This document shows positions 13,401-24,500 of a stretch of DNA of 64,000 nt, in pieces. A program made the translations under genes and the position numbers. This DNA comes from Phoronis australis (lineage: Eukaryota > Phoronida > Phoronidae), in assembly GCA_002633005.1 (NCBI GenBank), contig NMRA01000048.1:64001-128000 (forward strand), in the 5' to 3' direction. The notes below the pieces were generated by a model. That model saw only the letters and a program-made list of their open reading frames with translations, did no database searches and was not told the origin of the DNA. How positions within the stretch are numbered: the stretch's first letter is position 1; the number at the start of each line of letters is the position of its first letter.

Positions 13401-16400
13401 TTTCACTTGACGCTTCTCGGGTTAAAGATCAAACTAAACTCTGAATGATGGATTCCCCCGCCTGTATTTGTTCATGTTATCTCTGTTTTCTGATTATTGT
13501 GCGCACGTGCCAAGTTTTGAAACGTTCGTTACTTTTCTCTGTATGTACACTATTTGACTACAGTGTTTTATGTCGCGGCATGTAATTGCGGAGTACAGTC
13601 TCAAAACTGCGATTAACGTGAGATTACTGACTACAGGTGCACTTTACGTTGAAGGACTCTCTCTGATTGTGAATGTTTGATACCGGCTACCTAGTGATTG
13701 CCAGGCACACTACAGACGGATCAAATTGTGATCTTCTGGTGAAAGGATGCAAACATCACGCATGAACAAGACTGGAGTCACAGCAAAGTTGATTTAGATG
13801 TCAAGGTGTTCGCAAAATGAAATAGATTTGAATATTCACATCAGTGATAAGAGGAAGCTTTTATTTTCACTTGAAATACCTGGAATACATTAGTCAAATA
13901 TGGGGAGACATTGATGCTTCTAATGTGGTTGAAAATTATTTTACAGACCACTTGTATCCTGCGATGCCCGACTTGATACCAGCTTCTGTCCACTTCCAAC
14001 AGATGGCGCAGCAATTGCCCGATTCACCGACACTCAAATTCAAAACAAAAAAGTGTGAGTATGCTAAATCGCGCGGTGCATGAGAAAGGTTACAGACTAA
14101 TCAAGTGAGCTGTTACGCGGTTTAATGAGCATCAGGACTGCTCTGCCCGCCTCTCTAAAGGCTCTTCATGGGAAAGTTGATATGTTTAGCATTTACACTG
14201 TACTCAATTGTATCAGTTGGTGGCACACTGATCTTTTTAGCATTACCAACAAGGTGACATTCAAGATGTGAGGGATTCAACAAAATGCCACCTCTGTGTG
14301 ATTTGAAATTTTGATTTTTTTTTAATGAAGCCACGTTAATTTTTTCTGGAGGTGTGTTGCGTCGCATTCGAGAATTGCACATTTTGAGATGTTTTTCTCC
14401 GCTTACGTTTTTGCTACAAGATGGAAAGGTCTAAAGTTGTAATGAAAATGTTTTTGTCCTTCATACATGGCAAAGTTGTTTCTGTGACCTGAACTTAGAT
14501 TGTGAATATGCCAGACTTGATATGTTCAATTGAGACTGCTGTTGTAGTCGTCAAAAGTTCAAGTGTCAATTCTGAAAGGTCATGTCTTTTATGATATTTA
14601 CATGACACCGTGACAGGAAATTAATGTTAAAATACTTTGCTTGAGTTGGCTTAAACTACTCCTGCAGCTTTTTTGTGACCAGCGTATGTGATAGTCAAAA
14701 TGTGTTGTCGTTTAATATCTCATATGAAATTGATTTAATTAAACATCACAAGCATGCAAATACAAATGATTGTCTGGTTGTGGCGCCTTTCACTAATTTA
14801 CAAAGTCCTGCGTTTCAATATTAATGTTTTTCCACTGACACGTTAGCAAAAGTCAGAGTTTTTGTAAACTGCCTCCTGTTGGCAAAGGAAACAGTCTGAA
14901 GTTGGATTACTTTGAAAAGTACTTATAACTTCTAGTGAGATTTATCACTTCTTATTTCCAGGGGGCAGGAAATTAAAAAACCCAGAAGACAGCTGTTCTG
15001 CAAAAAGAAAGCGAGAAAGTGAGTGCTGCTTTGTTTTGGTTGTCTAAGTTTTAATTGACAGTCTACATATTAATATGTGAATTGTCGATTTCATAAAATG
15101 CAATCTGTGGAAATGCATTGAACGTTCATTGGTTTGCGCCGGGCACGTTGAAATTTTAAATCTGTAGTGCAACAAGCCTGCTCTGCACTGTTCTTTTTCA
15201 AATCAGTTTTGCTTTTTCTACCGGCCTGTTTTATGAAAAGCGTCTTAAGACTTAAGTCATGAATTTGTCCTTACTCTTCTGGAGCAAAAATGCAGTCTCT
15301 GAGAATAGGCACTTAACTCATAGTTTCTAGACTGGGATGTGCTCATAATTACTAGACTAAGACTATGTCCAGCAATTGTGAAGTCGGGGTGCAAGACCAA
15401 ATGTCTACAAAGTCTTCAGTCACTTTTCATGTTGCAGATTCCTGGAGTAATGTAGGCAAACGTAATGTTGAGGTTATGAGAAACCCAAAGTAAAATGTCA
15501 GTTCGCCTAATTTTTGAGGAAATGACCAAAAAATTCTGTAAAGTATTGATATATGCACAGTCTTCATGACGGAAATGTTCCTAATATATTTGTTTTTTCA
15601 TAAAATTTTGTAAAAACTTGCTTCTTGATTTTCACAAAAATATGTTTTCATCTCATAAACTAATACTTAATACAAATGAAGGTATAATTCAGAACACTCT
15701 AACACCATTTTTGAGATTTCAACTTTAGTATTGTATAAAAAGAAATTTGATCACGTTGTGTTGGTTTACCGTGAATGTACTTTTTGAAAACACAAGCTTT
15801 TTCTAAATTCTGCTTGATACCATGGTAATGTGACCCTATCATTAATTACACTGTTGCTAAGTACAACAGGCATCAGTACATGTACACTTTTGCAAGTTAT
15901 GTTCTTTTGAGCTTTGTAAGTATTTACCAAGTAAGCGCATAGGCATGGTGCCCTGGATGTTCATTTGTTAGGCTTAGTGCGAATCAGAGTTATCGAGGCC
16001 TTGACGAGAGGTCAAGCACCTCTGGAAGATGTGTTGTACTTTCCCTGTGATTTGACAATGAGGGTCATAGGGGTAATTTATTGTCCCTAACTTCCGTTGG
16101 TTTCACACTCATTAAGCACAATCTTCACTAGTGTAAACTTTGTTTACCCAGTATATTTGGCGTCTCATTTGGGTTATGCATCGTCAGTTTCACCAGCAAC
16201 AAATGTCGATGCTTCACTCGCTTCAGGTTTCTAGTGACGTGACTGCAAAGTATGAACTTAATCTAATATCTTCAAAACTGTAGAACGTAAATTGGTAAAG
16301 GTATACATTTTCTGAATGTAGAAAGCCTATAAAATTTTATTTTCCAAATATCTGATTTTTGGTGGGACACGTCACTTGCTTACTTTACTGGGAATTGAAA

Positions 16401-17346
16401 ATTCAGTCACTAGTAGAGCAAGGGACCTTCTAGTAGAAATGCTTGCATTCAGGTATTCGAACTTGTCTATTATGACATGAACTCCACCATGCTGGTGAAC
16501 AACTGGTTTCTGCTCTCGACTTATATTCAGATGTCAAAAAGACAGGCCTGCATTCATTAACACCGTTTGCTGAATGTCGAGTGGCCCATTGAGGTAACAT
16601 TGTATTTTAGTGTTTCCATTGCTGCTTTGCTGGTCCCTTCACTAATCAACTGATATTTCCATTACCAGGTAGCACGACCTACTTGTGGGAGTTCTTGCTG
16701 CAGCTGCTACAGAACAAGGACACGTGTCCTCGCTTCATCAAGTGGACCAATCGGGAGAAGGGCATATTCAAGCTGGTTGACTCCAAGGCCGTCTCTAAGT
16801 TGTGGGGTATGCACAAGAACAAACCCGACATGAACTACGAGACAATGGGCCGAGCACTAAGGTAAGGAGACATGTTAAACGTTACAGCTCAGCTGCGCCT
16901 TGGTCAGTCCTTGTCACACCGCAGAATGTTGAAAAATTGTTGAAGCGGGCTAGCACTGGACGGAATCGGGCAAACTTGAGCCGCAATAATTTCGTTTGTG
17001 GCTTTTACTCACATTGTAACAATTTCGGTTCCCACTCGACTTCTCAAAAGCATTCTTGGAGCCATGTGGTTGTGTCGGGTGTTATTGAAATGTTCTTCAT
17101 AAAGTGGCCCTAAATTTGCACTGCTGCACTAGTCGCAATAGCCACATTTTCATTAAAGCACTTATTGTGCGGTAGTCCAACATTATGATGATACCGTCAT
17201 ATTGAAGCTCACAATAGTTCAACATTTGACATTTCAGGTATTACTACGCCCGAGGAATATTGAACAAGGTGGATGGGCAACGACTCGTCTATCAGTTTGC
17301 TGAAGTACCCAAAGGAATTGTAGAAATCGACTGTACGAACGCATAG
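1433..17346 (+). CDS. E74/ELF-type ETS transcription factor, 3' six exons (5' partial)
   Basis: Nuclear DNA-binding regulator recognising GGAA-core sites. Exons read: 1433-1516, 8008-8115, 13947-14054, 14962-15018, 16669-16861, 17238-17346 (stop TAG). The first four introns checked are all phase 1 and the last is phase 2; frames join without a stop, giving about 219 residues. Exon 1 is acidic/Ser-rich (ESSSSDE), exons 2-3 are Pro/Gln/Ser-rich, exon 4 has a basic stretch (KRKRE) just before the domain. Exons 5-6 encode a full ETS domain, from TTYLWEFLL through [14 protein letters not shown] and the recognition helix [10 protein letters not shown] to VYQF. The match is to ELF1/2/4 and Drosophila E74, not ELF3/5. 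Translation stops about 15 residues after the domain, as in E74; vertebrate ELF1/2/4 have long C-terminal tails. Upstream exons lie outside the window. Exon 3 is the least certain, though its phase and splice sites fit. Further small symmetric exons in the long introns cannot be excluded. Confidence 0.9.
2671..3083. repeat. Long near-palindromic fold-back element in ETS intron 1
   Basis: The left arm (about 2671-2870) and the right arm (about 2882-3083) are imperfect inverted copies, with the symmetry centre near 2876 in TCGAAATTTCGA. Paired landmarks are TCTCTAATCTTT on the left against AAAGATTGGAGA on the right, GGCAATTTCTCTACTC against GAGTAGAAAATGCC, and GCTCGAATAC against GTACTCGAGC. Transcribed as intron, it would form one long hairpin. 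It resembles an old fold-back/MITE insertion; I could not define a target-site duplication. Confidence 0.7.
3084..8007. other. Rest of ETS intron 1
   Basis: AT-rich non-coding sequence apart from the 50-bp array. A CTCF-like 13-mer (12 of 13 positions) is at 4469-4481. Open frames, including a 130-codon one at 5980-6372, have no recognisable family and no good splice context, so I treat them as chance. Confidence 0.5.
4698..4894. repeat. 50-bp tandem repeat, four copies
   Basis: Units start at 4698, 4748, 4798 and 4848. They differ at only a few bases, so the array is young or homogenised. Each unit runs from TGTAGACCCTATTTC to GGCTATACC. It lies in the first ETS intron and has no evident coding role. 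Confidence 0.9.
8116..13946. other. ETS intron 2, no gene recognised
   Basis: Starts with a GTAAG donor followed by a run of about ten G at 8167-8177. Otherwise AT-rich. A tRNA-A-box-like stretch occurs near 9850-9885 without a matching B box. The short open frames are unsupported. Confidence 0.5.
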
Positions 17347-19194
17347 GCTATGAAGAATTAGCGCGCAAGTTTTCATCATCATCGTTGTCACCATCTCCTT
17401 CATAGATGTCGCCGCTTTCATCGATCTCGTGCCAAGTTCGAGACATCGTGCGACCTGTGGAGGTATTGGAGGTTGTTTAGTAACTTATTTACATCAAGCA
17501 AGTCTTAAAAAATGCAAGCAATTTTCTGTTCACAGTTTGTCTCGAAATGTTGCCGTGTCCAGATTTCCCATTTTACTGTGTAGTACCATTCTTACTATGT
17601 CAATTTCAGCCTTCGTTTTGTGAAATTGGCAATTCAAATTATATTTATTTTGTCTCCATGTTCGACTTGTGTCGTGTATCAAGTTCTCGGGTATATTTAG
17701 CGTCCAGTCCGACAGGTCGCACGGTGTCGACAGGCTAATCATTCATCTGTAAATAGGTCATCGTATTTTTTCTATTGTTATTTGAAGTGGCTAACGTGCA
17801 GGGATTCTCTATTGTTTTAGAATGTTGTCATGATTTGGAGACTGTCAACCTTTGTGCAGAGTCACCAGAATCAATTTTGCTGGGACATTCAGTTGAACTT
17901 GATTGTATCCTATTCTACACCCACACTGTGTACTTATGGAATAGAAATTTCTTTAATTGTATTGTACTTTCATTTTTGCTTGCTCACTTATTATTGCTAC
18001 TCGTATCTGCCACATTGTTATCATTACGTGAATGACTGTAGGAAAGCCAGTATAATTTTCTAGTAATGTTTGTGATCTTTGAATGTTAAATTTGCATAGG
18101 TCTATTTTGATTACTCTTGCGACTTTGTTATATTGTTTTTGAGATTTTCATCTTCAAATGCTGTTGCTGGCTAACAACTTCTCTCGTGCTGTTGTTCAAT
18201 ATTTTCCTAAGTCCAGGCATAGATGTTATGTGGCGAACTTCTTGACAAAAGGGAGACATTGAGTGTTGTTCTGTTGTTGCCATAAATGTCAGTCAAACTC
18301 TAGGAAATTGCACTTATTTGTAGTGACGAGATGCTGCCATTTCCATAATCTTGTATTTGCGTGCTTGCCGTCATTTATCGGAAGTTTTATGTGAGTGCAG
18401 TGGAACTAGATTTTCATACTGGACAGGTTAGTTGGCATTCATATTAGCTGCAGTGTGTTCAGGTTTTAATCCAAGTTGAGTTTTCTTTTGGTAGTGTAAT
18501 GTAGTCATTGAAACTCTTACAATCTATAAAGGCCAGTTGAATGTCGAAATCAAAATGTGATTTGTTTGCACACGTTTCTGGTGACTAGTTTGTGATGTAT
18601 TGTTTGCAGAAGTGTTGGCATGTGTACAGATTCTACGATTGTAAATTTGTTGTAGTTTTACCTCATTGTGTTTTGGGTGCTCAGTTGGAGTTGAAGTCCA
18701 GTCGAACTGATGAGACAATTACGTTGTCCAGCTACTTTGTTTTAGTTTCTTGGAGTGCACGTGTTTGACTATTTCCTCAGTAGAGTTGTCATGCATTCCC
18801 AGGCTTGTAAATTTTGAATTTTAACTGTCAGAGAAAAATGTGTGCTTCTGTTTTAGCGGGAATGTACAATTCAATGCAGCTGTTGTAAATTGGCATCAGT
18901 ATTAGTTGTCAATGCTTAATATTTTACCCAGTGTTAACTGTGAACTGGTTGGGCTACGAAGTGGCTCAAAATACAATTACTTGTAGTCTGATTTGGGGAG
19001 TAGCTTATCTATTAGTTCACACATTGCAAGTGTTGGTTCTTAAATGTTTTATTATCTCACGGTGTCAAAAACAATCGGCTTAATCAGTTTTTCTAGTTCA
19101 GAAACCCAGAGTTGCCAACTTGTTTTAGTTAAGTTTGGATTTTCTGAACTCTGTACATACTGTCACAAAATCTTTTTGTGAAAAGATATTCCTG

Positions 19195-19200
19195 AATAAA
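19195..19200 (+). promoter_or_regulatory. Candidate polyadenylation signal for the ETS gene
   Basis: AATAAA about 1.85 kb past the ETS stop, after a T-rich stretch that looks like a long 3' UTR. It is preceded by a small hairpin-capable CACAAAA/TTTTGTG pair (19162-19179). Other AATAAA motifs follow near 20690, so the true end is uncertain. Confidence 0.35.
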
Positions 19201-20139
19201 AGTTCAAATTAACGAGTTTCGTTTTTATTGAGAATTTACTCCTGTTAGTGACATACAAAATGTACATTACACTAGTTCTATACTCGTGCAACTTAAAATC
19301 TGTACAAGAAATTTTGATTCCAACACATGAACTTTCAGAACTATGTCGTGAATTTGGTATAATGCCGGACAAAGTAGCCTCCGTCAAAGAATTACAGCAT
19401 TATTTCACAGTGCGGAACATGGTTGCCAACTTTCTTTTTCACACAATGAATAACACGAACAAACTACATGTATATTGAATTAATTCTGAAACTGAATATA
19501 TGACTATGATGAACTGATAAAATTGCTGGGGGAAAAGCTGCACCTACCAGTTCGGATAAGTGACTTGAAACCTACAGTAGCTTGCCAACCAACAGAGCTC
19601 GGGGAAACAAAAACCGAGGATATCAACACTGAACAAATCCTTAAAAGGATACTATACTCAATACTCCCTATCTGACCAACTGGATACAAATGACCCTTGG
19701 AGGGTGGTCTTTTCCCACAGTTGCAGTGTAATTCACTAAAAGCATGGTTATGCTTTCCCATTTTGCAGGCTTTGAATTTCCTCCTTACTTTTGACAGTTG
19801 CCGAGGGTTACAGAGCATAGTTTCGTTTCAGAAAACTGGATGGGAAAGTCGTTTTTATTATCTGTTGCTAGTCTAAAACCTACTTTGGTATCCTTTTAAA
19901 AGGTTATGACACTAATCCATGATGAATAGACCACTTGCAAGTTTACATGTCGGTAGAAAAGTGGAACTAAGTCGCCATTTTGTTTCATAACAATCACACA
20001 AGGTAAATAGCACTGCACAAGGACAGCAAGCAGGGGCTTCTCAGAAGGAACACATCTGACAATATTCACAGCAAACCCTTGAGTGGTTTGGCATACAGAG
20101 AGGCAGAGGCCAAAACAGAATTTAAGTAATAAAAAATTG

Positions 20140-20486
20140 CCACCAGGTTGCACAGAATACATAGAATCCATATAAAAAGGAAGGTGCTGTCATCTCCTAA
20201 ATAGAAACTTAGTTGTTATGAAAATTCATTGGACTCCCAAAAGATACAGGGGCAAACTTAAAATACCACAAGAGCAACGCAAAGCATTGAAGCGTGCCCG
20301 CAACTGCTCTGCAAATGGTATGCTTCTAGAGGTATTCATTGTTATCATAAAAACAGCCACTAGGTGGCACAGAATATTGAAAGTTGCCACATAAAACAGG
20401 AATACACTTGCCACGTTTCACAAAGATTCTAAGAGTGTTTTAGGAGATACAGCTGAACATGCGAAACAAATTGCCTCTAGGGGGCA
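20140..20486 (+). promoter_or_regulatory. Cluster of three CTCF-like motifs
   Basis: Three same-orientation sites compared with the known core CCASYAGRKGGCR: 20140-20152 (CCACCAGGTTGCA, 12/13), 20357-20369 (CCACTAGGTGGCA, 13/13) and 20474-20486 (CCTCTAGGGGGCA, 12/13). The first two also share flanks (CACAGAATA, then a TATAAAA/CATAAAA stretch), so they look like diverged copies of one repeat. They lie between two convergent genes, a plausible insulator position. Binding is inferred only. Confidence 0.45.
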
Positions 20487-21457
20487 CCACAGTAGTTGGG
20501 ACTTGCTGAAAATCAACGTTTATCATGCTGTTGTCAGAAGTAAAACATCTGCAATCATTTTTTTCTTTCAGGTCCTTTGAGTATGTAGGCAGATAGGGAG
20601 GCTAATGCGAAGAAATGGATTTGAATAACAATTGATGGCTACGTGCTCAGTTTTTTGGATAATGTCACAAGTAAGAGAAGTTCATAATAAAATAAAATAT
20701 AACATTAGAGGGAGCACAAATTCTGCAAATGCGCTGAAGACTTCGGCAATTTAGTAGAGTCCCTATTGGGACCATTTCATGCAAGCGAATACTGACACCT
20801 TCGCCTGCAGGCAAAACAGTTGAAGGTGTTACCAAGTCGCCAAATTAGGCTTTCTGTGAAAGTACGGCCTAGAAACGGGGCCTTTGCACGCCGACCAATT
20901 TAACATACTGGAAGCAAGACAAATGTCAACACCACTTGGACTTTAATAGCACTGACTGGGAGTCGACACGAGAGACTTGGTCAAGTTGGCTTTGCTTTGT
21001 CATTGCCAGTTTCACCCAGAATTCGCAAATGATGAAGCGTGAGACTAGCAATGAGAGCCTACGTGTTCTTAATGAAAATGGCGCCAACGTCGTCATTTGA
21101 TCAAAAATCAATTTGCTGATATTGCTGCCCAATTCAGTTTGTCAGAATAGACACATGGGAAGAACTCCAGTAACCAGCCGAGTGCAAAAGAGTTGGAGAT
21201 AATAGTAACAAAATTTAGACAAAAACTAAAAAGTCGATACAACTATAGTGTTCAAAAAAGTTAACAACATTTTTTGCAAAAGCGAAATTTCAGACCAAAA
21301 AAATTTCCAATTAATTTCAAACGGCAATGTATTCTTTTCCCTCTGCTTTCCTGTAAGATTTTTGTAAAATTTCGATGAAATTCATCAAACTTTTTGAAAA
21401 CTACTACAATTTACAATTTCTTGTGTCAAAACTAAGCCAAAATTCAACACAGCCAAG

Positions 21458-21463
21458 TTTATT
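21458..21463 (-). promoter_or_regulatory. SUGT1 polyadenylation signal
   Basis: AATAAA on the minus strand (TTTATT on plus), 44 bases after the SUGT1 stop codon. This implies a very short 3' UTR. Confidence 0.55.
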
Positions 21464-21506
21464 CTGGAAAATGCTGTATAAAACATGCAAGCGACGTCGC
21501 TCACAT

Positions 21507-24500
21507 CTACTGATCCCATTTCCTGTATTCCATTCCGTCCGGTGGTTTGATTTCGGTCTTTGCCTTTCCGATATCTCCCCAGTTGGTGCTAAGTACTGTA
21601 CCACCACTCTCTTGCTGTAAAATTGCAATTTGAAATTTACTTAATCACTAAAATAAAACAGGAAATCAAGCGATGGTAGCACATGAACGTGAATCACAAA
21701 TTTCTTCTGGCTCTGCCAGAATAAATTTCATGACCCTGAAGCATATTTCAACTTGAATTACAAAGAAGGCCTGTGATGCACAGTCAAACTGGTGAACAGC
21801 ATGCTTTGTTCACAATAACCGCTCATTTATAATGTAACATTCCAATAGCACTGTCCACAAGTTGAATAGGTTACAAAGAACTTCAGTGTCAACCAACGTT
21901 ACGGAAAAGTCTAGGGAGGTTCGTTAAAATGCAGTACTGTTCTACTGTATCCATTTTGGCCTTATTTCAGACATCCTTGTTCTCCCACGTAAAGCGTCAA
22001 GAAATACGAATCTTCTTTTGGAACTACTTAATATTATTTAGGATTACTATACATTTAGACAAATATCTAGAAAACCATAGAAATTAACTCTGTAAAAATA
22101 TATATATCAGTTTTCTGAAAGTAGAAAGTCCGTAGACTTTAATTTTTTTTAACTTAATACCAATCTGGGTCACGTGACAATGCGGTTTTTCCAAATTTAG
22201 CAAAAAAGAAAACTGCATCCATACCGAAACACCAGTATCAATATGACCACATTTTGTTTGACATAAATGTTCAAGATGAATACTCTAAAAGGTTGTTACT
22301 AGCTTTCTATAAGACCTTCATTTCACTTTCATTTTTGCAACTTATAAGTTTTTTCATAAAAATCCTTATTTATAACACCACATCATGCAAAGGCGGAAAA
22401 TTTTAAAAGCAATTCGTAGCAGAGTTTGAGAGAACAGTGCATACAATGTCAAAGTTTCTAGTGGATTCCATCAGCCATTTCTGAGAAATGATGTTCCGAA
22501 GTTAGCCCTATTGGGTCATTTTTCTATATAAACTTAAGTTATTCGTGACCTCACAACATTGCGATTGAAGCACAAAAAATTCTATCATCAACGAGAATGT
22601 ATAAAGAGCAGCATTGTTTGCTTGATACAGACACCTGTTGGCAATCAGTAAAACTATGAAAGAACATGGAAATCTTTAAAGTTACAATTCAACATAGGTA
22701 AATTTACTTTATATCAAGAGATCTCAGCAATATTGGAAGATCTTGAGAAAGCTATTTGATTTGGATTACAGGCAAAATGTGAAGAAAAGCTATACCACAT
22801 TGCCTAAGTTATGTTTGGCATACTTACAAAGGACTTGTTCATGGCTTTCTTGACCTCATCACTGCCGTCACGGTAGATCTGTTGGAACAGGTTGTTCAGG
22901 GCAGCCTCACCCTCCAGATTGTCCTTCTCCTCCTGGGTGATGTCCTTGGCCAGCTTGTCCCAGTCACGAGTGTAGTGGCTGGAGGTAGGATACTTGTGGG
23001 GCTCTGTATGAGGGAGATGCAAAGTAATGAGTGACAGAGGATACTTTTGGTTGTGTGTGTAGGTGGTGCAAAGTAATGAGTGACACAGGATACTTTTGGT
23101 TGTGTGTGTAGGTGGTGCAAAGTAATGAGTGACACAGGGTACTTGTGGGACTCTATATGTGGGAGTTACAAAGTAGAGAGTATCCAATTTTAGGTGACAC
23201 CATTACCACTCATGAAGAGTACGATCTTGCACCCATGCATTCAAGTAAATGGAACAAAATGTGTCCAATCATAGACATGGGTAACAGTAAAATGCAAGCT
23301 AATATTGATGTTAATTCCAGATCTTCAAACATGTGTTTGTTCACTGTCAAGGACAAACTTAAATGTGCCAGGAACAAACAACCCCGTTTGCTTAACAGCT
23401 TAACCAACAGGGATACATAATAGGGCAACATCTGCCGGTGTACTAAGCAATCACAGAAATTAACAAAAGGCTAAATAAATAAAGAACAATGCATGTTCGA
23501 AGGTTCAAAAAGAAATTGTCAAAATATTTTCTAAAATCTACATTCTGGTATATTTAGGCCAATTTCTATCCCCTTCACACCTTGGCACATCCTGTTCCTA
23601 GGGTGTAAGCGGAACAGCTTGGATATGTCCGTGACCTCTAGAGCTTTACCAACGGGAGTACAAAAACTCCTGGCAGAGCTACAAATGCCAGGCAGGTCGA
23701 AAGGCAGAGACCAGATGAAATGCACCCCAAGCACTCACTAGGGTCACACTAGGGTTGGGCGTAAATCCAACTCCCTTACCACGTAAAAAACATTGTTCCT
23801 GTCACCTACGAGAAGGGCAACTCTCACATTAAAACCTGGGCAGACTGGGCTCATCAGCCATAGAAGGCTACCAGTCTAGGAGAAAGGCACTCTGAAATAA
23901 AACCATGTGCTGCCACGAAGGCGGTGTATGTTGGCTAATCTAATGACAGCAGGTACACCTTCTGTACCTGTACCACGTACCCTGCAGAAGGGAACCAGAC
24001 ATGCACGCATTTGGCACGTTGTTTGGCCAGTTGCTACAGCTTTCATAGAGTGAGCATTAGTATGTGGTGCACTCATGGTGGTCGAGGACGAGCAGTTTTT
24101 CTGAATTTTTCTATTTTCCACGTTACGTTACGTTACGTTACCTGGCTTGAAATGCTTGATGCTCGTGTCCTCTTCCCCTTCCAAGTTTGTCCAGCGAATG
24201 CCTTCTTTTTTAGCAAGTTTTATTTCAACCTGTGGAGTAAACCACAAATAGTTTGCACACCTTCATAGCAAAGCAAGATGGAGACAGTATTACAAAAGCC
24301 TATACCATGATGAAGTATATAAAAAAATGCCACGACGGTACATAAGCAAGACCCGAGCTCTTTGAGAACATGAACTAACTAGTTTGGACAAAATTGCAGC
24401 TTTTGTAAATCAAAAGAGGTCAGGCAAAAATACATCTTGATGACATCATTTCCAAAGGCTTTGGAGAAAGGCTCCCAAGCCCTTCATCATCACATGAAAC

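Larger units (their letters stand above)
17347..21457. other. Convergent intergenic region between the ETS gene and SUGT1
   Basis: Holds the probable ETS 3' UTR, the CTCF-like cluster at 20140-20486, and no recognisable exon on either strand. Reading frames such as 19504-19818 (-) and 19896-20171 (-) have no family signal. Confidence 0.5.

Noticed and set aside
19504-19818. Cys/Lys-containing minus-strand frame, considered as a SUGT1 3' exon
   Set aside because: The real last SUGT1 exon is at 21507-21614 with the expected GGTVLSTNW and PPDGME motifs.
23210-23431. Open frames on both strands in a SUGT1 intron
   Set aside because: No similarity and they lie between confirmed SUGT1 exons in phase.
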